Of a stretch of 6,409 nt of DNA, positions 1-6,345 are shown one piece after another. Every line of letters begins with the position of its first letter. The first letter of the stretch is position 1. The translations under genes and the position numbers were made by a program. Below the pieces are notes generated by a model, which was not told the origin of the DNA, made no database searches, and saw nothing but the letters and a program-made list of their open reading frames with translations. Source of the DNA: Bacteroidetes bacterium UBA3022 (lineage in GTDB: Bacteria; Bacteroidota; Bacteroidia; Chitinophagales; BACL12); assembly GCA_002346225.1 (NCBI GenBank), contig DDYY01000102.1, positions 1 to 6,409 on the forward strand, written 5' to 3'.

Positions 1-246
1 ATTAAGCGAGGCTGAGATAACAATGGATGAGATAAGTAAGGCCCTTGAAATGGCTTTCGCGAAAGCTTTCTGTCCAGGGAGGGCATGCTGGTACATCGCC
101 AGGACAGTGCAGCATTGTACACAGCACACATGACTTACGATCTGCTGCTCGACAGATTGCCCTGGTCGCCTCATAGCATTCATTTCCCCTGGCTGGAACA
201 GCATATTCCTGTTTTCTGGGGCCAATTAAATACAGATAATTATAAT
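1..246. other. Left-edge region with no supported gene
   Basis: No convincing gene is seen here. On the plus strand a frame open from the left edge runs to a TGA at 131-133 and could be the last 43 codons of an upstream gene. Its first 23 residues look helical, but the rest is rich in Cys, His and Trp and does not look like protein. The frame of the next gene is open from position 49 with an ATG at 85, but the codons before 247 also read as Trp/His-rich, non-protein-like sequence. DNA just before 247 (about 226-246) is A/T-rich, as is usual ahead of Bacteroidota starts. I found no good TAnnTTTG promoter. Confidence 0.4.
53..70. repeat. Two overlapping palindromes
   Basis: Positions 53-66 (GCTTTCGCGAAAGC) form a perfect 14-bp palindrome. 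Positions 61-70 (GAAAGCTTTC) form a perfect 10-bp palindrome sharing six bases with it. They lie upstream of the plus-strand gene starting at 247. They could be an operator or simply chance; no T-run follows, so they do not look like a terminator. Confidence 0.35.
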
Positions 247-900
247 ATGGAAATCTCAACAAACAACGCTGCCATGCTGCAGCAACAAGCCGCCACCCTC
301 AGCGCAGAGTTGTCCTGGCTATCAGAAATGATACAGATGCGCATGCAAAACTATTTCGAACCCACCTCCGAAGCTGTTGACTTCCATAGCATTCCGCCTC
401 CAGATTTGAGCGGAAAAAGCGACAGTTATGCCGGATTTTGCATCGACAACCAGCTCAGTGCCAGTGAGCGGCTCATCCTCATCCTGGCCATTGCGCCGCA
501 TGTGCGACCACAGTTGCTGGATACTTTCTTCACCATCAACGCCACCACCGGCAAGCCTTATACCGAGTTTGGCGGCTTTTCCAACAGCAGCCACAAGGGC
601 TTTATCCCCACCATTGAAACCGCAGTGTTCCTGTTGGTAGGAAATGACCTTGGAGAGCGTTTGCAAGCCATGCTGCTGCTCGATGCCAACCACTTCTTCT
701 ACAGTAACCACATCCTTATCGACGAGTGGCAGCCTGAAACAGAGCCCAGAGGCAGTAAGTCACTTACCCTCGCACCGGCAGTAACAGGGTACCTCCTTTT
801 CGGGGCGTTGGAAGAAGAAGAAGAGGACCTTTCCTCATCTGCTACCAAGAGCAAGAAAAGCGGTAAAAAAGAGAAGAAACACAGCAAGGGAAAAGCGTAA
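247..900 (+). CDS. Orphan N-terminal domain of a Bacteroidota AAA+ ATPase family (no ATPase module)
   Basis: From memory, residues 18-186 resemble the N-terminal domain that precedes the AAA+ module in a Bacteroidota ATPase family often encoded with phage-tail-like contractile injection systems. Matching stretches are the start (LSAELSWLSEMIQMRMQNYF), the SASERLILILAIAPHVRPQL run at residues 71-90, YTEFGGF at 105-111, the GFIPTIETAVFLLVGNDL run at 118-135, and LTLAPAVTGYLLFGAL near 173-188. In the full family, Walker A, Walker B and sensor motifs follow. Here none is present: the protein changes to an acidic run (EEEEED) and then a Lys/Ser-rich tail, ending at 217 residues. No membrane segment or signal peptide is seen. 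The start at 247 was chosen because family similarity begins soon after it and A/T-rich DNA precedes it. ATG 85, with AGGGAGG very close upstream, is the alternative (271 residues). It could be a truncated gene or a stand-alone adaptor. Family assignment is moderately sure; function is unknown. Confidence 0.65.
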   Translation: MEISTNNAAMLQQQAATLSAELSWLSEMIQMRMQNYFEPTSEAVDFHSIPPPDLSGKSDSYAGFCIDNQLSASERLILILAIAPHVRPQLLDTFFTINATTGKPYTEFGGFSNSSHKGFIPTIETAVFLLVGNDLGERLQAMLLLDANHFFYSNHILIDEWQPETEPRGSKSLTLAPAVTGYLLFGALEEEEEDLSSSATKSKKSGKKEKKHSKGKA

Positions 901-911
901 TACGGCGTCAT

Positions 912-1781
912 CTACACCGGAAACACCTGCAATGCCATACGAACGCTCTCGCGGAAGGCAGGACGGTCTAAGCCTGTGGTAACCTGTTCGTGGTTGAAGT
1001 ACTGGATAATGTTTTCTGTAGCCATATTGCCCGTGAGGTCGTCTGCCGCCATCGGGCAACCACCAAAACCCTTGATGGCACCATCGAAACGCCGGCATCC
1101 ATTTTTCCAGGCAGCATCAATTTTCTCCAGCCAGGCATCGGGTGTGGTATGCAGGTGAGCGCCAAACTCCACCTTAGGAAATTTCGGAATCAGGTGGCCA
1201 AACAGGTAGGCAATGCTTTCGGGGTCAGCTACGCCAATGGTGTCTGCCAAACTGATGATGCCGATGTCCATTGCCACCAGCTTATCTACCCAGCTCTCGG
1301 CCACTTCAGCACTCCAGGGGTCGCCGTAAGGATTGCCAAACCCCATACTTACATATACTACCAACTCCTTGTTGTGGCGGGTGGCAATCTCCTGGATGGC
1401 TTTCACACGCTCCACACTTTCGGCTATACTGCTATTGAGGTTGCGCTGTTGAAACGTTTCAGAAATGGAAAACGGAAAACCCAGGTAGCGCACTTGTTCA
1501 AACTTTCCGGCATCATTGGCGCCGCGCTGATTGCCCACTATGGCTAATAATTTAGGGCTTTCAGCATTGAGCTCGAGCCCTTCCAGCACCTTTGCAGTGT
1601 CTGCCATTTGGGGAATCGCTTTCGGGCTTACGAAACTGCCAAAATCTATAGTATCAAAACCGCTTTTAAGCAGCTGATTGATATAGCGGATTTTGGTTGC
1701 AGTGGGTATAAAATCGTGCAGGCCCTGCATGGCATCACGCGGACATTCGATAATCTTTACTACCTGATTGGACACTGTCAT
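912..1781 (-). CDS. Hydroxymethylglutaryl-CoA lyase
   Basis: A cytosolic enzyme that splits (S)-3-hydroxy-3-methylglutaryl-CoA into acetyl-CoA and acetoacetate (EC 4.1.3.4), the last step of leucine breakdown. The 289-residue protein is a complete HMGL-like TIM barrel. Visible motifs: the N-terminal Arg15-Asp16 pair in ECPRDAMQ (catalytic Arg and metal-binding Asp in the family), FGSFVSPKAIPQMAD at 47-61, VSMGFGNPYGDP at 144-155, SLADTIG at 177-183, the metal-binding HLH at His209/His211, and the signature GFGGCPMA with catalytic Cys242, followed by Asn252 in the GNMATE loop. PRDAMQ replaces the commoner PRDGLQ, as I recall from Bacteroidota versions. It ends in TAG, 11 bp from the stop of the convergent plus-strand gene. 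The nearest gene upstream on its strand is 178 bp away, so it may have its own promoter. Known in other bacteria as mvaB or hmgL; I leave the symbol blank. Related HMGL-like aldolases are less likely given the complete active site. Confidence 0.92.
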   Translation of the reverse strand: MTVSNQVVKIIECPRDAMQGLHDFIPTATKIRYINQLLKSGFDTIDFGSFVSPKAIPQMADTAKVLEGLELNAESPKLLAIVGNQRGANDAGKFEQVRYLGFPFSISETFQQRNLNSSIAESVERVKAIQEIATRHNKELVVYVSMGFGNPYGDPWSAEVAESWVDKLVAMDIGIISLADTIGVADPESIAYLFGHLIPKFPKVEFGAHLHTTPDAWLEKIDAAWKNGCRRFDGAIKGFGGCPMAADDLTGNMATENIIQYFNHEQVTTGLDRPAFRESVRMALQVFPV

Positions 1782-1959
1782 GTATTTTGGTTAACACGAA
1801 AGCCGAAAAACTAGTTTCTTCCACAATGATACACAGAATGTATTGCATGCGATGGGTGCAATAGCCCAAACCTGTAATGATGGCAAATTGCAGCCGGCCC
1901 GGTCATGCCTTCACCTGGTGGCTATAAAAGCACACCTGTCCATTTCTGCTATCCATTTG

Positions 1960-2499
1960 TTATTTCTGTTCCTTGCTTTCCCGAACGTAGTCCGGCAGCA
2001 TACTTCTGTTAAAGCCCGGAAATACTTCATACAAGTCCATATCAGAGGTATCATCCGGTTGCACAAAAAAATACCCTTTCACGTCTCCGTAGCCGGATGC
2101 AATCAAAGGAATTTGTTGATAGTACCTGTAATATTGGTCTTCTGAAGTAATATACATCATAACAATGCTAATATAATCATCTCCGGCGCGAAAACCCTCT
2201 TTAACAACCGCTATTCTTACATCGGTAATGGTGCCATACATGCGGCTAAAAATATAATCAAGTCTGTACCCGTAATCACCATATACCTCCATCAGCTTTG
2301 GATAAGTATAGAGCATAACTGTAGAAGCTTCTTTGTTGGCCCAGGCTGAGGCATAAATTTCAGCGTCTCTCTGCAGCCAGGATTTGCCGGACTGTGCCAG
2401 TACACCGGAAGAAAACAGCCATAATGCACCAACTACAAGCAACAAGCGACCGCCTTTTTGGAGTGCAAAAGGCCCTTTTACAAAGATTTCAGCATGCAT
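1960..2499 (-). CDS. Secreted protein of unknown function, distant paralog of the adjacent broken gene
   Basis: A 179-residue protein that I cannot name. Residues 1-36 form a signal peptide: a long N-region, a hydrophobic core (LLLVVGALWLFSSG) and a cleavage site after VLA, giving a mature protein starting near QSGKSW. No lipobox Cys is seen, so it is probably periplasmic or exported. The mature part has no recognised catalytic motif and is rich in Tyr. It appears to line up along its length with the gene at 2585-3109: YTYPKLMEV against HTLPxLLDM, FRAGDDY against YEAGEDL, IASGYGDVKGYFFV against ISKDKGKFWYFI, and FPGFNRSMLPD against LPVMNENMVIPE. That pattern recalls a common family of small secreted Bacteroidota proteins of unknown function. 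The gene ends in TAA. The only ATG giving a signal peptide is at 2499. An 85-bp gap separates it from the broken paralog. Confidence 0.78.
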   Translation of the reverse strand: MHAEIFVKGPFALQKGGRLLLVVGALWLFSSGVLAQSGKSWLQRDAEIYASAWANKEASTVMLYTYPKLMEVYGDYGYRLDYIFSRMYGTITDVRIAVVKEGFRAGDDYISIVMMYITSEDQYYRYYQQIPLIASGYGDVKGYFFVQPDDTSDMDLYEVFPGFNRSMLPDYVRESKEQK

Positions 2500-2584
2500 A
2501 TATCGACAACAATTTATCTGTGTATGCGCCCCGCGCCAATCGAAGGCTTTGCCAGCCCATTAGCCTATTGTTAACCGCTCCTGC

Positions 2585-2944
2585 CTATTCTTCCTTGTCA
2601 TAGTACACCTGACGCGGTTCTTTGGGTTCGGGAATAACCATGTTTTCATTCATGACCGGCAGTAATGCATCCCGTAGTTCGTCTGTCAGTTGTTTCACAT
2701 CGATAAAATACCAAAACTTGCCCTTGTCTTTCGAGATGGCCAGCAAGGTCGATTCCGACTCAATATAGCCTCCCTCAAATCCAAGTATCAGGTGCTGTGC
2801 AATCAACGCATGCAGATCCTCACCTGCTTCGTACACCTCTCCTGCCTTGCCCACGTAAATGGTATCTATGGTAAAACCCTGCTCTTTGGTAGATGCCAGC
2901 ATGTCGGTAATGAGGGTCTTCATGGTAGCGCGACCACCACCCAT
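2585..2944 (-). CDS. Surviving 3' open frame of the broken secreted-protein gene
   Basis: After the second TAG the frame stays open for 119 codons from ATG 2944 (MGGGRATMKTLITDML and onward). It holds most of the conserved domain: the KEQGFTIDTIYVGKAGE stretch, YEAGEDLHALI, STLLAISKDKGKFWYFID and the final NENMVIPEPKEPRQ. It has no signal peptide of its own, so if translated by re-initiation the product would stay in the cytoplasm, unlike the ancestral protein. An automatic annotation would probably call this as a stand-alone hypothetical protein. I think it is a remnant rather than a separate gene. No catalytic motif is recognised. Confidence 0.5.
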   Translation of the reverse strand: MGGGRATMKTLITDMLASTKEQGFTIDTIYVGKAGEVYEAGEDLHALIAQHLILGFEGGYIESESTLLAISKDKGKFWYFIDVKQLTDELRDALLPVMNENMVIPEPKEPRQVYYDKEE

Positions 2945-3109
2945 ATCCAGCAGCTACGGCAGGGTATGGTCCAGCAAGGGATCGATGTCGCCGGTTTGCA
3001 TAGAGCTGATCATTTCCATCGCCTGCTGCTCAATGACAGCCTGCAGGTTTTGCGCCTACAGCAACACTGCGGACAGCAACAACGCCATCACGATTCCCAT
3101 TCTTTTCAT
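2585..3109 (-). pseudogene. Secreted-protein gene interrupted by two in-frame TAG codons
   Basis: Read from ATG 3109, one frame runs 174 codons to the TAG at 2587-2585, broken only by TAG codons at 3058-3056 (codon 18) and 2956-2954 (codon 52). There are no frameshifts. Codons 1-17 give a signal-peptide start (MKRMGIVMALLLSAVLL) and the next residues AQN suit a cleavage site, so codon 18 was plausibly CAG (Gln). Around codon 52 the frame reads HTLP-stop-LLDMGGG, matching YTYPKLMEV in the neighbouring 179-residue gene, so the lost residue may have been Lys (AAG) or Gln (CAG). The whole frame resembles a small secreted Bacteroidota family of unknown function, and its length matches its neighbour. 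The start overlaps the leuS stop as ATGA, suggesting translational coupling. Either a recent pseudogene, two base-call errors, or amber readthrough. Genome-wide TAG recoding is unlikely because this gene and HMG-CoA lyase both appear to end in TAG. Confidence 0.75.
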
Positions 3110-6006
3110 ATGACAATATTAATAATTCTGCCGGGAACGATAATCACTTTCTTTGGAGCCTTGCCCTCCGTCCATTTCAATACTACATCCAAAGCCAGCG
3201 TTGCCTGTTCCATGTCCGCCTTCGGCATATCGAGTGGAAACTCCACGTTGGTGCGGACTTTCCCGTTGATGCTTACCGGATAATTAAAGCTGCTTTCTAC
3301 CAGCAAAGCGGGGTCGCCCTTTGGCCATGCTGCACGATGCACACTTTCGGTATGGCCGAGCATGGACCACAATTCTTCGGTAATAAAAGGAGCGAAAGGC
3401 GCCAGAATAATCAGCAAGGGCTCCATTACAGCTTTCGAACGGCAACCACTTTCTGTGAGTCCGTTCACCGCAATCATAAACGCACTTACAGCCGTATTGA
3501 AACTCAGGCGTTCTACATCATCCTCTACCTTTAATATACAGCGGTGCAGTATTTTCAAGTCTCCGGCTGCAGGAGGCGTATCCTCCACCTTCAACTGCCC
3601 CGCATCATCCACCATGAGCCGCCACAGTTTGCGCAAAAATCCGCTTACACCGGTTATTCCCTTGGTATCCCAGGGCTTGCTGGCATCAATGGGACCCAGG
3701 AACATTTCGTACATGCGGAAACAATCGGCGCCGTACTGATCAATAACATCATCGGGGTTGACGACGTTGCCATACCGCTTTGACATTTTCTCAACCACCA
3801 AATCAACTCTAAAAATTCCATCACTATCAGGTACAAATAAAGCATGGAATATCGAATTAACGCTTTTCACATATGAACTATAATCAAAAATGTCTCCATT
3901 CAAAAACTGAATGGGCAAGTGAATACCCTCCGTTAAATTTAGCTCAAGTTCTCCAACAAATTCCCGATTCCCAGGTCCTGTTATTGGTTCCATCTGATCT
4001 ATTAAATCAAGCAATTCCAAATCACTTATTTCGCCTTTTTTATAATCGTCGCTAACGTTCTTTGATAGGAAAATTTCAACATTTATTCGAGAAAGAGCAA
4101 TGCCATGCAACTTTACACGTGAAACTACCGCAGACACTCCCTGTATCATCCCCTGGTTCACGAGCTTCTTAAATGGCTCTTCTTCGCTCACCCAGCCGCG
4201 GTCGAAAAGGAATTTCTGCCACATGCGGCTGTACAGCAAATGCCCCACGGCATGCTCGGTACCGCCCACGTAGAGGTCCACACTGCGCCAGTATTTTTCT
4301 GCGGCTTCCCCAACAAAACGGTTGGGATTTTTCGGATCCATATACCGCAAAAAGTACCAGGATGAACCGGCATATCCCGGCATTGTATCCGTTTCGCGCG
4401 TGCTGCCATCCGGCAGGTTCACCCAGTCGTGCAAGGCAGCCAGCGGTGACTTCGCCTGACCACCCGGCTTGTAGGCTTCCACATCGGGTAGCTCCAGCGG
4501 CAGGGCATCCTCACTTAGGAGGTAAGGAATATCTTCGCGGTACACTACCGGGAAAGGCTCTCCCCAATAGCGCTGGCGGGAGAATCCTGCATCGCGGAGG
4601 CGGAAATTGATTTTCCGTTTTCCTATGCCTTTGGATTCAATATGGTCGATAGCTGCTGCAATGGCATCCTTCACTTCCATGCCGTTCAGGAAGTCTGAAT
4701 GTGCCATCACACCAATTTTATCTTCACGTGCTGCCTGCGGGTAAGCCGACTGATCCACCACTTCAATGATGGGCAGCGAAAACTTCTCTGCAAAAGCGCG
4801 GTCGCGGTCATCGTTGCTGGGTACTGCCATGATGGCGCCTGTTCCATACCCTGCCAGCACGTACTCGGCGATGTACACCGGAATATCCTTGCCCGTAAAC
4901 GGATGCACTGCATACGCTCCTGTAAACTGACCGGTCACTGTTTTCACTTCCGCCTGCCGGTCGCGCTCGCTGCGGGTTTTCACATATTGTAAATAGGTAT
5001 CCACCGCTGCCCGCTGCTCATCGGTGGTAATGTCGGCTACCAGTTCATGCTCCGGTGCCAGCACCATAAAGGTGGCGCCGAAAATGGTATCCGGCCGGGT
5101 GGTAAACACTTCTATACTTGCTGTGCTGTCCTTCAGTGCAAAAGAGATGGAAGCCCCTTCGCTCCTGCCAATCCAGTTGCGCTGCATTTCCTTCATGCTG
5201 TCGGTCCAGTCCAGGTGGTTGAGTCCCTCCAGTAATCGGTCGGCATACTCGGTAATGCGCAGGAACCATTGCCGCATGCGGATGCGCTCTACCGGATGTC
5301 CGCCGCGTTCACTCACACCGTCTTTCACTTCATCATTCGCCAGCACCGTGCCCAGCGCTTCGCACCACCACACCTCTGCATGGTCCAGGTAAGCCAGGCG
5401 GAACTGCATGAGGAAATTTTGCTGCGCTGCCACGTCCATCGCCTGCCAATCTGCAGCGGAGAACAGTGCTTCGCATGTACCTGCAGCCACCAGTGACGCG
5501 CTGCCTTCGCTTTGCAGCAAATCTACCAGGGTGGTGATATCGGCAGCCTTATTGAGCCGGAAATCGTACCAGCTGTTGAAGAGCTGCATGAAAATCCACT
5601 GCGTCCATTTATAGAAGGCAGGATCGGAGGTCTGCACTTCACGGTACCAATCGTAACAGAATCCAATTTTTTTTAGTTGTTCGCGGTAGTAATCGATGTT
5701 GCGCGCCGTAGTAATTGCCGGATGGGTACCCGTTTCAATGGCATACTGTTCAGCCGGCAATCCGAAGGCATCGAAGCCCATGGGATGCAGCACATTGAAC
5801 CCTTTCAGGCGTTTGTAGCGCGACACGATATCACTTGCCACATACCCCAGCGGATGGCCCACGTGCAGTCCCGCACCGGATGGATAAGGGAACATATCCA
5901 GCACGTAATACTTCGGACGTGTCGTATCTTCTGTTACCTTGTACAGTCCCTTTTCTTCCCATTTGGCGCTCCAGCGGCGCTCTAATTCATTATAATTAAT
6001 GTCCAT
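3106..6006 (-). CDS. leuS: Leucine--tRNA ligase
   Basis: A cytosolic class I aminoacyl-tRNA synthetase that charges tRNA-Leu with leucine (EC 6.1.1.4). With the start at 6006 it has 966 residues and is complete. Seen in order: catalytic core with FPYPSGAGLHVGHPLG and the HIGH-type motif HVGH at 48-51; a Bacteroidota-type insertion around 150-215; WCEALGTVLANDEV and SERGGHPV near 214-239; the CP1 editing domain with FTTRPDTIFG (301-310) and GYGTGAIMAVPSNDDRD (386-402), whose Asp399 fits the editing Asp of the family; GYAGSSWYFLRY; the leucine-specific region (624-738); KMSKR at 740-744 in place of KMSKS; then the anticodon-binding and C-terminal domains. The frame is open up to 6090, but ATG 6006 is preferred: MDINYNELERRW is the family N-terminus, and the likely promoter at 6039-6046 lies inside the longer frame. 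The stop overlaps the next start (ATGA). The leucine-specific region is unusually AT-rich and long. Confidence 0.97.
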   Translation of the reverse strand: MDINYNELERRWSAKWEEKGLYKVTEDTTRPKYYVLDMFPYPSGAGLHVGHPLGYVASDIVSRYKRLKGFNVLHPMGFDAFGLPAEQYAIETGTHPAITTARNIDYYREQLKKIGFCYDWYREVQTSDPAFYKWTQWIFMQLFNSWYDFRLNKAADITTLVDLLQSEGSASLVAAGTCEALFSAADWQAMDVAAQQNFLMQFRLAYLDHAEVWWCEALGTVLANDEVKDGVSERGGHPVERIRMRQWFLRITEYADRLLEGLNHLDWTDSMKEMQRNWIGRSEGASISFALKDSTASIEVFTTRPDTIFGATFMVLAPEHELVADITTDEQRAAVDTYLQYVKTRSERDRQAEVKTVTGQFTGAYAVHPFTGKDIPVYIAEYVLAGYGTGAIMAVPSNDDRDRAFAEKFSLPIIEVVDQSAYPQAAREDKIGVMAHSDFLNGMEVKDAIAAAIDHIESKGIGKRKINFRLRDAGFSRQRYWGEPFPVVYREDIPYLLSEDALPLELPDVEAYKPGGQAKSPLAALHDWVNLPDGSTRETDTMPGYAGSSWYFLRYMDPKNPNRFVGEAAEKYWRSVDLYVGGTEHAVGHLLYSRMWQKFLFDRGWVSEEEPFKKLVNQGMIQGVSAVVSRVKLHGIALSRINVEIFLSKNVSDDYKKGEISDLELLDLIDQMEPITGPGNREFVGELELNLTEGIHLPIQFLNGDIFDYSSYVKSVNSIFHALFVPDSDGIFRVDLVVEKMSKRYGNVVNPDDVIDQYGADCFRMYEMFLGPIDASKPWDTKGITGVSGFLRKLWRLMVDDAGQLKVEDTPPAAGDLKILHRCILKVEDDVERLSFNTAVSAFMIAVNGLTESGCRSKAVMEPLLIILAPFAPFITEELWSMLGHTESVHRAAWPKGDPALLVESSFNYPVSINGKVRTNVEFPLDMPKADMEQATLALDVVLKWTEGKAPKKVIIVPGRIINIVI
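3793..4137 (-). other. AT-rich, enlarged leucine-specific domain within leuS
   Basis: Residues 624-738 of the synthetase lie between VNQGMIQG and the KMSKR loop, where the leucine-specific domain is inserted in bacterial enzymes. By hand count, 3781-4140 is about 36% GC, against about 52-55% in the adjacent 60-base blocks at 3721-3780 and 4201-4260. The change comes close to the KMSKR codons on one side and just after MIQG on the other. About 115 residues lie between MIQG and EKMSK, whereas I recall about 70 in typical Bacteroidota enzymes. The edges keep family features (SAVVSRVK; HLPIQFLNGDIFD), while the middle, rich in Glu, Asp, Lys and Ile, is not recognisable. The reading frame is intact. 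Confidence 0.7.
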
Positions 6007-6038
6007 AACCCCTATACTTAGGCTCTTTTTCCAGCCGA

Positions 6039-6046
6039 CAAAGGTA
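6039..6046 (-). promoter_or_regulatory. leuS promoter, Bacteroidota -7 box
   Basis: On the minus strand 6046-6039 reads TACCTTTG, a full match to the Bacteroidota -7 consensus TAnnTTTG. A start about 7 bases further on would fall near 6032, giving a leader of about 26 nt before the leuS ATG at 6006. No good -33 TTTG is seen at the usual spacing. So short a leader leaves no room for a T-box or leader-peptide attenuator. Confidence 0.6.
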
Positions 6047-6101
6047 ATCAATACAAAAGAGCTCATGGAGATGTGGAGCAAGCTACCCAATACCCCTCAG
6101 C

Positions 6102-6214
6102 GGCGGTTGTCCGGCTTTCCGCCATAGTACGCTGCGGCACACGGCTACCTGCTTGCTGCGCTGCGCTGTATCCGTAGCTTGGCAGCGAGCTATGTTGCTA
6201 CAATCCGGGCTGAG
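6102..6214. repeat. Probable GC-rich interspersed intergenic repeat
   Basis: The block opens with an inverted pair (GGCGG 6102-6106, CCGCC 6119-6123) around CCGGCTTTCC. It contains a GC-rich hairpin-prone middle, including TAGCT (6175-6179) paired with AGCTA (6188-6192), and ends with GCTACAATCCGGGCTGAG (6197-6214). The beginning and end recall short non-coding elements scattered between genes in many Bacteroidota genomes. That is recognition from memory; only one copy is in the window, so repetition cannot be shown here. Confidence 0.4.
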
Positions 6215-6290
6215 AAGTGGCGATGGCAGCTTCGGCTGACTTGGGCAATGCGCTAACCGCTGCAAGGCAAATAAAAGTGTCCTACAGACA

Positions 6291-6309
6291 GATCAACACA
6301 CCGTTGATC
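6291..6309. repeat. Inverted repeat, 7-bp arms
   Basis: GATCAAC (6291-6297) and GTTGATC (6303-6309) are perfect inverted copies separated by five bases. No T-run follows on either strand, so an operator or binding site is more likely than a terminator. It overlaps the possible weak plus-strand -33 element TTG at 6304-6306. Confidence 0.45.
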
Positions 6310-6310
6310 G

Positions 6311-6334
6311 TAAAAATAAAAAAGAGTATTTTTA
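6311..6334. repeat. AT-rich inverted repeat, 8-bp arms
   Basis: TAAAAATA (6311-6318) and TATTTTTA (6327-6334) are perfect inverted copies around an 8-base A-rich spacer. Such AT-rich symmetry can arise by composition alone. The right arm is also the best candidate for a plus-strand -7 box in this region. Confidence 0.35.
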
Positions 6335-6345
6335 ACATTTATCAT

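Noticed and set aside
2..262. Minus-strand open frame of 86 codons at the left edge
   Set aside because: Cys/Tyr/Arg-rich composition and no recognisable domain or start signal.
322..711. Minus-strand open frame of 129 codons opposite the ATPase N-domain gene
   Set aside because: The plus strand matches a conserved family throughout; the minus product is Gly/Val/Glu-rich shadow sequence.
990..1547. Plus-strand open frame of 185 codons inside HMG-CoA lyase
   Set aside because: It is antisense to a complete enzyme with all active-site motifs and has no recognisable domain.
1824..1831. TATCATTG on the minus strand as a promoter for HMG-CoA lyase
   Set aside because: One mismatch to TAnnTTTG and no TTG at the 19-21 base spacing upstream; too weak to annotate.
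2508..2539. TTG, 20 bases, TAAATTG on the minus strand as a promoter for the 179-residue gene
   Set aside because: The -7 box lacks the full TTTG and the leader would be only about 12 nt; possible but not supported enough.
2585..3109. TAG read as glutamine throughout the genome
   Set aside because: The HMG-CoA lyase (stop 914-912) ends in TAG at its expected family length, and the conserved part of the broken gene also ends before a TAG. Readthrough of the latter gives about 30 unremarkable residues before a TGA.
2690..3283. Plus-strand open frame of 197 codons across the broken gene and the leuS 3' end
   Set aside because: The opposite strand carries the conserved LeuS C-terminus and a recognisable secreted-protein frame; the plus-strand product is His/Gln-rich with no recognised domain.
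3775..3789. KMSKR instead of KMSKS as a sign of an inactive synthetase
   Set aside because: The two lysines and KMSK core are kept, the rest of the enzyme is intact, and I recall the same variant in related Bacteroidota.
4173..4610. Plus-strand open frame of 145 codons within leuS
   Set aside because: It is antisense to conserved catalytic-core sequence and its product is Arg/Pro/His-rich.
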